A DNA stretch of 10,637 bases from Candidatus Omnitrophota bacterium (GTDB lineage: Bacteria > Omnitrophota > Gorgyraeia > Gygaellales > Profunditerraquicolaceae). The position numbers and the translations under genes are program-made. Shown here one piece after another: positions 1 through 7,273 of the stretch (its first letter is position 1; each line of letters begins with the position of its first letter). The notes below the pieces were generated by a model. It was given only the letters and a program-made list of their open reading frames with translations. It was not told the DNA's origin and did not search any database. The stretch is from NCBI GenBank assembly GCA_028716305.1, contig JAQUQA010000027.1, forward strand, positions 1 to 10,637, given 5' to 3'.

Positions 1-21
1 TTTACAATATAATAGCTTCAA

Positions 22-2499
22 ATGCATAAACGATCAGCAGCTGTTGCCCTCGTCCTTTTTTTAACTTTCATCACAACCTTACCGGTATTTGCCCAGGATA
101 AGCCCCGGGCAGAGGATCCCGTCAAAGAGGAATCCTTTTCCGTCGCAAAACCCGATTCTCCAGAGATCGACCAAAAAAAAGTCGCCGAAGAATTCGCCAA
201 AGAGGTGCAGGAGGAAGCCGTAGCCGAGGCTTCCGGGGCGCAGCTGGTTACCGCCATAGAGGTTAAAGGCAACAAGGCGATCAGCACTAATACGGTCCTC
301 TCAAAACTGAAAACCAAAGTAGGTTCTCCATACCGGGAAAATGTCGTTAGTGACGATTTGAAACGCCTATATCTGTTGGGTTATTTCAGCGATGTGAAAA
401 TCGACAACGAAAAATACAATAACGGGTTCAAGGTAATTATTACGGTCATGGAAAGGCCGCTGATTGAAAAAATAACTTTTTCCGGGATGATGCGCCTGGT
501 AAAGAAAGAGGAGAAGCTGAAAGAGGAGATTAAAAGCAAAGAGGGCCAGTATCTGGATTACCCCACTCTCGCCAATGACGTGCACACCCTGAAGAAGATG
601 TATGAAAAAATTGGTTATAACCAGGCGGCGATCGATTACAAGGTCGATATCAATAAAGAAAATAATAAGGCCAGCGTGGAATTCGCGGTCAAAGAAGGCA
701 AGCGGGTTACTATTAAAAATATCTTTATCGAAGGCAACCAGGCCTTTTCTTCAACGCGCATCTTAAGGTTGATGAAAACGAAAAGGGGCTGGCTCTTTAA
801 TGCCGGCATCCTGAAAGACGATGTGTTAAAGGAAGATGTCGAGAGAATAAAGGCCTTTTACCGTAATAACGGCTATTCGGACGTAGAGGCAAGCTTCGAG
901 GTCTCTACCGACCAGGCTAAGCCGTACTGGCTTTATATAACCATGAAGATCAGCGAGGGCAAGAAATACCTGGTCGGCGATGTTGTGATTAACGGCACCA
1001 AGGATGTTTCGGAAAAGGTGCTGTTGGGCAAATTAAAAACCTGTACCCCGGGTAAGGTCTTCAGCCAGGACGGCTTAAGGCAGGATATCGCGGCGATGCA
1101 GGGTGTTTATTTCGACCGCGGATATATTGCCGCGCATGTGCAGGAGAGTACTTATCTTAATCCGCAGACCGGGCGTATCGATATCACCTACAGCGTTACG
1201 GAAAACCAGGTGATGTATGTCGATAAGATCAAGATCAAGGGGAACGTAAAGACCAAGGATGTGGTGGTGCGCCGGGAGCTAAGGATCCACCCCGGAGATA
1301 AATTCGACGGCGATAAACTTCGGCGGAGTAAAGAAAGGCTGCAAAACCTGGGCTTCTTCGATGAGGTAAGCTATGATACCGAAGAAACTACGGAAGCGGA
1401 CAAGAAGAACCTGCTGGTAGACGTAAAAGAGGCCAAGACCGGGTCTTTCAGTTTCGGCGGCGGCTACAGCACGGTCGATCAATTCGTCGGTTTCGCGGAG
1501 ATCGAACAGAAAAATTTCGACTGGAAGAACTTTCCCTATTTTACCGGCGGCGGGCAAAATTTGACCTTACGCGCGTCATTTGGCTCGGTAAGCGATGGGT
1601 ATAACTTAAGTTTTACCGAGCCGTGGCTTTTTGATTATCCGGTCGCTTTCGGCTTTGATGCCTACAGGCGCAGCCATACCCGTGATACCGATGCCGGTTA
1701 CGGTTACGACGAAGATGTCACCGGCGGGGACCTGCGGCTGGGCAAGGAACTTTCCGAATATACCCGGCTGGACCTGACCTATCGTTACGATAAGATCAAG
1801 ATCAGTAATGTCAGCGATGATGCCAGCGAAGACTTAAAAAGGGAAATCGGCAGCAACGTCATCAGTTCTATCGCCCCGGTTTTTCAGTTCGACAGCAGGG
1901 ACAATGTCTTTTACGCGACACGCGGGAATCTCTTGGTTAATTCTTTTGAATGGGCGGGCGGGGCTTTTGGCGGGGATAAGAATTTCTGGAAATATTTCGG
2001 CAGATTCAGCCATTATTTCCCCATGCCGCGGAATTCCGTAGTTGAGGTAAGGGCCAGGGCCGGCCTGGCTTCGACTACGGGCGGCACCGAACGTATCCCG
2101 ATCTATGACAGGTTCTTTGCCGGAGGCGCCAGTACTGTCAGGGGTTATGACGAAAGAAGGCTCGGGCCGGTTGACCCGGTATCCAATGACCCCCTGGGCG
2201 GCAACGCCTTGTTGATTGGTAATATCGAATATACTTATCCGTTATTGGATTTTATCAAGCTGGCGGCCTTTTATGATATCGGCAATGTCTGGGAGAAAAT
2301 CGCGGATATCGGCTCATCGAAAGAGGCCAATGATGTCGCCCATACCGGCGGCCTTAAATCTGCCCTGGGGCTCGGTGTCAGGCTCAAGACCCCTATCGGG
2401 CCGATCATGCTGGATTACGGTATTCCTTTGAACAAGGAACCGGGAGAAGAGAACAGGAAGTCGGGAAAGTTCCATTTTAGCGTCAGCCACGGGTTCTAG
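22..2499 (+). CDS. bamA: BamA, outer-membrane beta-barrel assembly factor
   Basis: BamA (Omp85 family) is the core of the complex that folds beta-barrel proteins into the outer membrane. The 825-residue product starts with a signal peptide (hydrophobic stretch about residues 6–22, likely cleavage after VFA at 24). A Lys/Glu-rich linker follows (about 26–73), then five POTRA domains (about 74–146, 147–226, 227–313, 314–395, 396–473), then the barrel (about 474–825). The loop-6 motif VRGY is at 706–709, and the chain ends in an aromatic-rich beta strand finishing in Phe, the usual BamA C-terminal signal. An in-frame TAG at 13–15 rules out an earlier start. No Shine-Dalgarno is visible, though only 21 upstream bases are shown. 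The length is close to that of E. coli BamA (810). skp follows, the classic arrangement. Identification is secure; domain borders were drawn by eye. Confidence 0.97.
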   Translation: MHKRSAAVALVLFLTFITTLPVFAQDKPRAEDPVKEESFSVAKPDSPEIDQKKVAEEFAKEVQEEAVAEASGAQLVTAIEVKGNKAISTNTVLSKLKTKVGSPYRENVVSDDLKRLYLLGYFSDVKIDNEKYNNGFKVIITVMERPLIEKITFSGMMRLVKKEEKLKEEIKSKEGQYLDYPTLANDVHTLKKMYEKIGYNQAAIDYKVDINKENNKASVEFAVKEGKRVTIKNIFIEGNQAFSSTRILRLMKTKRGWLFNAGILKDDVLKEDVERIKAFYRNNGYSDVEASFEVSTDQAKPYWLYITMKISEGKKYLVGDVVINGTKDVSEKVLLGKLKTCTPGKVFSQDGLRQDIAAMQGVYFDRGYIAAHVQESTYLNPQTGRIDITYSVTENQVMYVDKIKIKGNVKTKDVVVRRELRIHPGDKFDGDKLRRSKERLQNLGFFDEVSYDTEETTEADKKNLLVDVKEAKTGSFSFGGGYSTVDQFVGFAEIEQKNFDWKNFPYFTGGGQNLTLRASFGSVSDGYNLSFTEPWLFDYPVAFGFDAYRRSHTRDTDAGYGYDEDVTGGDLRLGKELSEYTRLDLTYRYDKIKISNVSDDASEDLKREIGSNVISSIAPVFQFDSRDNVFYATRGNLLVNSFEWAGGAFGGDKNFWKYFGRFSHYFPMPRNSVVEVRARAGLASTTGGTERIPIYDRFFAGGASTVRGYDERRLGPVDPVSNDPLGGNALLIGNIEYTYPLLDFIKLAAFYDIGNVWEKIADIGSSKEANDVAHTGGLKSALGLGVRLKTPIGPIMLDYGIPLNKEPGEENRKSGKFHFSVSHGF

Positions 2500-2541
2500 T
2501 CGTAAAGTTATTTACGAGATACGAAGGACGAAATACGGTAA
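2500..2541. repeat. Hairpin plus heptamer array behind bamA
   Basis: Directly after the bamA stop, TCGTAAA (2500–2506) and TTTACGA (2511–2517) form a perfect 7-bp inverted repeat with a 4-base loop. The right arm opens a period-7 series: TTTACGA, GATACGA, AGGACGA, AATACGG (2511–2538), with ACGA/ACGG fixed and three variable bases between. No T-run follows, so it is not a typical terminator. The design (one inverted unit, then direct units) resembles the array before lpxA, and both share the string ACGAGATA. Confidence 0.6.
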
Positions 2542-2573
2542 CATCTCACCGCAATATAATAACAGGAGGATAC

Positions 2574-3086
2574 ATGAAGAAGCTAGGGTTTTTAGTTCTA
2601 TCGGCAATGATCGCCTTGGGTATTTTTGCTGTGCCGGTTAAGGCAGCGGCAGCGGAGAAATTCGGTTATGTGAGTATTGAACGCGTGGGAGACGCCTATC
2701 TGAAGGCAAAGGAATATATGAAGGTCCTGGAAGGCAAAGAGGCGGCTTACACCAAAGAAATAGACAAAAAGAGAGATGAGATCAAGGCCTTTCAGGATAA
2801 GATTAACATGCTCAGCGAAAAAGAAAGAGATGCCAAAAGCGCCGAATTGGAAGCAAAGATCAAGACCTTCCAGGATTTTGTCAGGCAGAAGGAATCCGAT
2901 CTGCGCAAGGAGCAGGTCGACAAGACTATAGAGCTGTCCAAGGATATCAAGGCCGCTATCGATAAATATTCTTCCAAGGAAAACTTTACCATGGTTTTTG
3001 ACGCCGCGGCGCTTGCCTATCAGCCCAAGAACATGGATATCACGGACAAGGTTATCGATATACTGAACAAGGAATATAAAAAATAA
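2574..3086 (+). CDS. skp: Skp/OmpH periplasmic chaperone
   Basis: Skp (OmpH family) is a periplasmic trimer that holds unfolded outer-membrane proteins on their way to BamA. The 170-residue product has a Lys-Lys signal peptide with a hydrophobic core at about 4–20 and probable cleavage after VKA at 24. A short beta strand (FGYVSIERV) follows, then a long charged, Lys/Glu-rich coiled-coil region (about 45–125), then the C-terminal strand and helix of the trimerisation domain, ending NKEYKK. The length fits the family (about 160–180). AGGAGGA at 2564–2570, 3 nt before the ATG, supports the start. Position between bamA and lpxD matches the bamA-skp-lpxD order of many Gram-negatives, which strengthens a call that low sequence conservation alone would leave weaker. 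Confidence 0.92.
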   Translation: MKKLGFLVLSAMIALGIFAVPVKAAAAEKFGYVSIERVGDAYLKAKEYMKVLEGKEAAYTKEIDKKRDEIKAFQDKINMLSEKERDAKSAELEAKIKTFQDFVRQKESDLRKEQVDKTIELSKDIKAAIDKYSSKENFTMVFDAAALAYQPKNMDITDKVIDILNKEYKK

Positions 3087-3120
3087 AGCTTTTCGCATAT
3101 CTAAAAGCAGGTTTTGATCT

Positions 3121-4158
3121 ATGCGCAAGACCTTAAAAGAATTAGCCGGTTTTCTCGATGGCGAGATTATCGGTGACGAGAATACGGTAATCACCGGTGT
3201 CTGCGGGATAAAAGAAGCCGCCGAAGGGGACATTACTTTTATCGCCAATCCCAAGTACGCCCCTTTTATAGATAAGACGCGCGCTTCCGCGATCATTACT
3301 TCGCGGGAGATAGTTGCCTCAAGCAAGCCGGTTATCCGCACCCAGGACCCCTCTTTGGCATTTGCCAAGATCCTTTCCCTGGTTGCTCCCAATGAGGTGA
3401 CCCATCCAAAGGGGATACATCCTTCGGCGATTATCGGGAAAAACGTTTCGCTGGGTAAAGACGTGGCGGTCGGCCCTTACGCGGTAATCGAAGATAATGT
3501 TTCGATCGGGGGCGGCACGGTGATCTATGCCGGATGTTTTATCGGGCATCATACCAGGATCGGCAGTAAGACTCTTGTCTATCCCAACGTTTCTATCCGT
3601 GAAAGGATCGATATCGGCAGTAATGTGATCATCCATAGCGGCACGGTTATCGGTTCGGATGGTTTTGGCTTTGCCAATATCAAAGGCCTGCACCATAAGA
3701 TCCCGCAAATCGGCAGCGTAGTTATCGAGGATGATGTGGAGATCGGAGCCAACGTGACGATCGACCGCGCGCGCTTTGATAAGACCTTTATCGGCAAGGG
3801 CACCAAGATCGATAACCTGGTGCAAATCGCGCATAATGTGGTCATCGGCGAAAATTCCATAATTGTCGCCCAGGCGGGTATCTCCGGAAGCACGATCATC
3901 GGCAACAACGTAACGCTGGCCGGACAGGCCGGTTTGGTGGGCCATATCAGCGTCGGAGACGGAGCGATAGTGGCGGCCCAGGCGGGAGTGACCAAGTCCG
4001 TCCCCGCGAATACGCTGGTTTCCGGATATCCGGCCAAACCGCACAATACGGCAAAAAAAGTAAACGCCTGCGTTCAAAACCTGCCAAAGCTCTATGAGAT
4101 GGTGTCCCAGTTAAAGAAGAAGATCGAAGAGCTCGAAGCAAAATTAAAAGCCAAATAA
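3121..4158 (+). CDS. lpxD: LpxD, UDP-3-O-acylglucosamine N-acyltransferase
   Basis: LpxD transfers a 3-hydroxyacyl chain from ACP to the free amine of UDP-3-O-acylglucosamine, the third lipid A step, in the cytoplasm. The product has 345 residues (E. coli 341). The N-terminal uridine-binding domain (about 1–97) contains EAAEGDITFIANPKY. A long left-handed beta-helix of hexapeptide repeats covers about 100–305. The catalytic histidine is H238 in NLVQIAHN, matching E. coli H239, preceded by IDRARFDKT. The C-terminus is a Lys/Glu helix (about 320–345) as in LpxD trimers. The start at 3121 has only a weak Shine-Dalgarno (AGCAGG, 3106–3111). It lies 34 nt after skp and 26 nt before lpxC–fabZ, so co-transcription is likely. 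Confidence 0.97.
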   Translation: MRKTLKELAGFLDGEIIGDENTVITGVCGIKEAAEGDITFIANPKYAPFIDKTRASAIITSREIVASSKPVIRTQDPSLAFAKILSLVAPNEVTHPKGIHPSAIIGKNVSLGKDVAVGPYAVIEDNVSIGGGTVIYAGCFIGHHTRIGSKTLVYPNVSIRERIDIGSNVIIHSGTVIGSDGFGFANIKGLHHKIPQIGSVVIEDDVEIGANVTIDRARFDKTFIGKGTKIDNLVQIAHNVVIGENSIIVAQAGISGSTIIGNNVTLAGQAGLVGHISVGDGAIVAAQAGVTKSVPANTLVSGYPAKPHNTAKKVNACVQNLPKLYEMVSQLKKKIEELEAKLKAK

Positions 4159-4184
4159 TATAAATATAATATAAAGGTATAGAT

Positions 4185-5504
4185 ATGGACAGACAAAGAA
4201 CCATCGAAAAAGAGTTGAGCTTTTCCGGCACCGGGTTGCATACCGCTAACAAGGTAAATGTTAAGTTCCGCCCGGCCGGGCCCGACAGCGGGATAAATTT
4301 TATCCGCGTGGACCTTCCGGATAAACCGCAGATCAAAGCCGACATGAATTCCTTGATCTCCCTTTCTCAGAGCCCGCGGCGGACCTCTATCGGCAATGAG
4401 AATTTCGAGATCCAGACCATTGAACATTTAATGGCGGCCTTATCCGGCATGGGGATCGATAATATTTTTATCGAGGTGGATAATAACGAGATCCCGGGAT
4501 TGGACGGCAGCAGCCTGAAATTTATCGAAATGCTTTCCCGGGCCGGAATAAAGGAGCAGGACAAAGAACGGCATTTTTACGTGGTCAAGGACCCGATTTT
4601 CGTGGAGGAGGACGACTCTTCCATTATCGCCTTGCCGTCTTCGGAATTCAAAATCTCCTATACCCTTGATTATAAGCATGCTTTTTTGCGCACCCAATTT
4701 TTCGAGCTGGCTATCAATAGTGATTCTTTCCAAAAGGAGCTGGTATCAGCAAGGACTTTTTGCATGGAGGAGGAAGTGATCCAATTGCAGCACCAGGGGT
4801 TGGGCAGAGGGGCTAATTATGAGAATACCCTGGTCATCGGTAAAGAAGGGGTGGTAAAAAATAAATTACGTTTTGCCGACGAATTTATTCGTCATAAGAT
4901 CCTGGATTTAATGGGGGATCTGTATCTCTTAGGATGCCCCTTAAAGGCGCATATCATCGCCTTAAAAAGCGGGCACTCCCTTAACCTGAGGCTTTCCCGG
5001 AAGATCTTTGAGCAGAAACAGCGGTATTCGATGGGCGGGATCGGAGTGGGTTACTATGCCAGGGAGGGTGAGGAAGAGTTAGACGTCAATACGATCATGA
5101 AGATACTGCCCCACCGCGACCCTTTTCTTTTTGTCGACCGGATCATCGCCCTTCAACAGGGAAAGCACGCTACCGGAATAAAGAACGTGACGATAAACGA
5201 CTATTTTTTTAAGGGTCATTTTCCCGGCCGGCCGGTGATGCCCGGAGTGTTAATTGTTGAGGCAATGGCGCAGGTAGGCGGGGTGATGATGCTTTCTACC
5301 CAGGAGAACCGGGGGAAACTGGCATACTTTCTGGCGGCGGATAATATAAAATTCAGGAAGACCGTGGTTCCCGGCGACCAGTTGGTGTTCGACGTGGTAG
5401 CCGGTAAAGTTAAATCCAGAACCGGGCAGGTGCACGGTAAGGCCTTTGTCGACGGAAAACTCGTCGCGGAGGCGGATCTCATGTTTGCTTTAGTTGAAGC
5501 ATAA
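4185..5504 (+). CDS. lpxC/fabZ: LpxC–FabZ fusion: lipid A deacetylase plus 3-hydroxyacyl-ACP dehydratase
   Basis: This is one 439-residue chain with two enzymes. The LpxC half (about 1–285) is the zinc deacetylase that commits UDP-3-O-acyl-GlcNAc to lipid A. It has IEHLMAAL with E80 and zinc ligand H81, HKILDLMGD with ligands H237 and D241, and the catalytic histidine H264 in SGHSLN. The FabZ half (about 296–439) dehydrates 3-hydroxyacyl-ACP in fatty acid synthesis. It has ILPHRDPFLFVDRI and GHFPGRPVMPGVLIVEAMAQ with catalytic H345 and E359. A linker of about ten acidic residues joins them. Such fusions are known in Bacteroidetes and some PVC-related lineages. Both active sites look intact. 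AAAGG (4173–4177) serves as the ribosome binding site. Both halves meet the 3-hydroxyacyl-ACP pool: FabZ consumes it and LpxA/LpxD, encoded on either side, also use it. Confidence 0.97.
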   Translation: MDRQRTIEKELSFSGTGLHTANKVNVKFRPAGPDSGINFIRVDLPDKPQIKADMNSLISLSQSPRRTSIGNENFEIQTIEHLMAALSGMGIDNIFIEVDNNEIPGLDGSSLKFIEMLSRAGIKEQDKERHFYVVKDPIFVEEDDSSIIALPSSEFKISYTLDYKHAFLRTQFFELAINSDSFQKELVSARTFCMEEEVIQLQHQGLGRGANYENTLVIGKEGVVKNKLRFADEFIRHKILDLMGDLYLLGCPLKAHIIALKSGHSLNLRLSRKIFEQKQRYSMGGIGVGYYAREGEEELDVNTIMKILPHRDPFLFVDRIIALQQGKHATGIKNVTINDYFFKGHFPGRPVMPGVLIVEAMAQVGGVMMLSTQENRGKLAYFLAADNIKFRKTVVPGDQLVFDVVAGKVKSRTGQVHGKAFVDGKLVAEADLMFALVEA

Positions 5505-5511
5505 GGAACTT

Positions 5512-5610
5512 CGTTAATCCGTTTTTTCGTTATCTTGTTATCTCGGAGAACTTTTTTGCGAGATAACGAGTCAACGAGATAACGAGTCAACGAGATAACG
5601 AGTCAACGAA
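5512..5610. repeat. Inverted octamer arrays between lpxC–fabZ and lpxA
   Basis: The right part holds three perfect copies of a 16-mer (5559–5574, 5575–5590, 5591–5606). Each is made of two octamers, CGAGATAA and CGAGTCAA. The left part holds four octamers in the opposite sense: CGTTAATC, CGTTTTTT, CGTTATCT, TGTTATCT (5512–5543). The two sides can pair: GTTATCTCG (5537–5545) is the exact complement of CGAGATAAC (5559–5567), and weaker pairing extends outward. The T-run (5552–5557) lies in the loop, so it is not a standard intrinsic terminator. The array ends one base before the lpxA start codon. Confidence 0.85.
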
Positions 5611-5611
5611 T

Positions 5612-6400
5612 ATGAATATTCATCCTACAGCTATCGTATCTAAAAAAGCCGAGCTTGCCGGCGATATAGAAGTCGGGGCATTCAGTATTGTGGGGGATTT
5701 TGTCCGTATCGGCCGGGGCTGCAAGATCGGCAGCCATTGTCTGGTCGAAGGGAATACCTCTATCGGAGATAACTGCCGGATTTTTAGCGGAGCGGTAATC
5801 GGCAGCCAGCCGCAGGACCTGAAATATAAAGGTGAGAAAAGCTTCCTGGAGATCGGAAACAATAATATCATCCGGGAATACTGTACTTTTAACATCGGTA
5901 CCGGTGAAGGCGGCAAGACTGTAGTCGGCAACGATAACCTATTTATGGCCTATTCGCATGTCGCCCATGACTGTAAAGTGGGGAATGACTGTGTCCTCGC
6001 CAATAACGGGACACTCGCCGGGCACGTGACCATCGATGACGGAGCCGTTGTCGGAGGGCTGGTAGCAATACATCAGTTCGTAAGAATGGGCACGCTTTCC
6101 ATAGTCGGGGGGTGTTCAAAAGTGGTCCAGGACATACCGCCTTATTCCACCTGTGACGGCCATCCGGCGCGTGTCTATGGCCTGAACCTAGTAGGTTTAC
6201 GCCGGCACAAGTTTAGCCGTGAATCAATCGCTCAGCTCAACCAGGCTTTCAAAATATTGTTCAATAGCGGCCTTACTCCAAAACATGCCCTGGATAAAAT
6301 TAAAGAACAGTTAAAGCCGTCTCGCGAAATATCCATCCTGACTGATTTTGTTAAAAGTTCCCAGAGAGGGATCAGCCGTTCTTGCCGGGCCGGAGAATAA
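5612..6400 (+). CDS. lpxA: LpxA, UDP-GlcNAc O-acyltransferase
   Basis: LpxA performs the first lipid A step, moving a 3-hydroxyacyl chain from ACP to the 3-OH of UDP-GlcNAc in the cytoplasm. The 262 residues equal E. coli's length. Hexapeptide repeats fill about 1–185, followed by the helical C-terminal domain (GLRRHKFSRESIAQLNQAF onward). The catalytic base is H119 in SHVAHDCKVG (E. coli H125). LAGHV and HQF histidines are also kept. The E. coli H99 position is Asn (N94 in TFNIGT). G167 in IVGGCS matches E. coli G173, the residue that admits C14 chains, so long acyl chains are plausible (inference). No Shine-Dalgarno is visible: the upstream bases are the octamer array. The start is still firm because MNIHPTAIV is the normal LpxA N-terminus. 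Confidence 0.97.
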   Translation: MNIHPTAIVSKKAELAGDIEVGAFSIVGDFVRIGRGCKIGSHCLVEGNTSIGDNCRIFSGAVIGSQPQDLKYKGEKSFLEIGNNNIIREYCTFNIGTGEGGKTVVGNDNLFMAYSHVAHDCKVGNDCVLANNGTLAGHVTIDDGAVVGGLVAIHQFVRMGTLSIVGGCSKVVQDIPPYSTCDGHPARVYGLNLVGLRRHKFSRESIAQLNQAFKILFNSGLTPKHALDKIKEQLKPSREISILTDFVKSSQRGISRSCRAGE

Positions 6401-6406
6401 ATCGTC

Positions 6407-7210
6407 ATGCAAAAAATCGGGATTATCGCCGGAAACAGGAAATTCCCGTTGATCCTGGCAGAGGCTGCCAGAGGAAAGGGGTATTATACCGTTGCCGTGG
6501 CGGTGAAGAAAGACACCAGCCGCAGGATACATGATTACGCGGACAAGGTCTACTGGGTCGGCCTGAATGATTACTCCCGGCTTTTCGAAATTTTTAAATC
6601 AGAGGGGATCGCCAATGTGGTGATGGCCGGGCAGATCAGCCCGCATCGGCTCTTTGGCAGGGAAATCAAGCTTGATCTCAGGCTCAAAAAGATATTGGGC
6701 GAGATATCCGATAAAAAAGCCGATAGTATCTTTGGCGCGATAGCCCGGGAGCTGAAGTCGGAAGGGCTGGAGTTGATGGATTCCACGCTTTTTTTGCAGG
6801 AGTATCTTCCTAAAAAAGGGGCGCTTACCCGGCAGGTTCCAAATTTTGACCAGTGGGAAGATGTTTATTTCGGGTTCGAGCTGGCCAAGGAGATGGGTCT
6901 TTTGGATATCGGACAGACGGTAGCGGTCAAAGAGAAGGCAGTGGTGGCCGTGGAGGCCCTGGAAGGAACGGATAATCTGATCCGGCGCGCCGGGAAAATC
7001 GCCCGCAACGGTGTAACCGTGGTAAAAGTCAGTAAACCCGGACAGGATAAGAGGTTTGATATTCCGGTAGTAGGTTTGAACACCGTAAAAAACCTGGTCA
7101 GGATCAGGGCCGCCTGCCTGGCAATAGAGGCAGAGAAGACCCTTTTTATTGACCGCCAGGAAAGTGTTAGGCTTGCCGATCGGTATGGCCTGGCGATCGT
7201 GGCGGTATAA
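6407..7210 (+). CDS. lpxI: LpxI, UDP-2,3-diacylglucosamine pyrophosphatase
   Basis: LpxI (formerly DUF1009, COG3494) hydrolyses UDP-2,3-diacylglucosamine to lipid X and UMP, replacing LpxH in many bacteria. The product has 267 residues. The N-terminal Rossmann-like domain starts IGIIAGNRKFPLILAEAA (4–21) and includes NVVMAGQISPHRLF. The C-terminal catalytic domain has VEALEGTDNLIRRAG and KPGQDKRFDIPVVG. D218 in FDIPVVG probably corresponds to the catalytic Asp known from Caulobacter LpxI (aligned by eye). The gene starts 6 nt after lpxA, with GGAGA at 6392–6396 inside the lpxA end, so translational coupling is likely. In many genomes lpxI sits between lpxA and lpxB. Here lpxB does not follow, and the next gene has its own promoter. 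Confidence 0.95.
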   Translation: MQKIGIIAGNRKFPLILAEAARGKGYYTVAVAVKKDTSRRIHDYADKVYWVGLNDYSRLFEIFKSEGIANVVMAGQISPHRLFGREIKLDLRLKKILGEISDKKADSIFGAIARELKSEGLELMDSTLFLQEYLPKKGALTRQVPNFDQWEDVYFGFELAKEMGLLDIGQTVAVKEKAVVAVEALEGTDNLIRRAGKIARNGVTVVKVSKPGQDKRFDIPVVGLNTVKNLVRIRAACLAIEAEKTLFIDRQESVRLADRYGLAIVAV

Positions 7211-7215
7211 AACCC

Positions 7216-7244
7216 TTGACATTATCTCGTTTATTGTGTATAAA
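7216..7244 (+). promoter_or_regulatory. Sigma-70-type promoter for the CBM48 gene
   Basis: A perfect -35 box TTGACA (7216–7221) and TATAAA (7239–7244, one mismatch to TATAAT) are separated by the ideal 17 bases. Transcription would start near 7251, giving a leader of about 23 nt. It begins 6 bases after the lpxI stop, so the following gene can be expressed independently of the lipid A operon. Confidence 0.8.
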
Positions 7245-7273
7245 TAAATAGTTGTGAAAAAAAGGAGGAAAAA

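Noticed and set aside
2555..2560. Promoter -10 TATAAT before skp (and the same hexamer at 4165–4170 before lpxC–fabZ)
   Set aside because: No -35-like hexamer at 16–18 bases upstream in either case, and the implied leaders would be only a few bases; kept only as a motif observation.
2598..3392. Long open frame on the minus strand (264 codons) across skp and lpxD; similar at 3319–4077 and 6599–7222
   Set aside because: They oppose clearly identified genes, their translations resemble no protein I know, and they have no ribosome binding sites of note.
5528..5568. Intrinsic terminator between lpxC–fabZ and lpxA
   Set aside because: The T-run sits in the loop rather than after the stem, and lpxA must be transcribed with no other promoter visible.
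5559..5610. CRISPR-like array of three perfect 16-mers
   Set aside because: The copies are contiguous with no spacers, far shorter than CRISPR repeats, and there are no cas genes.
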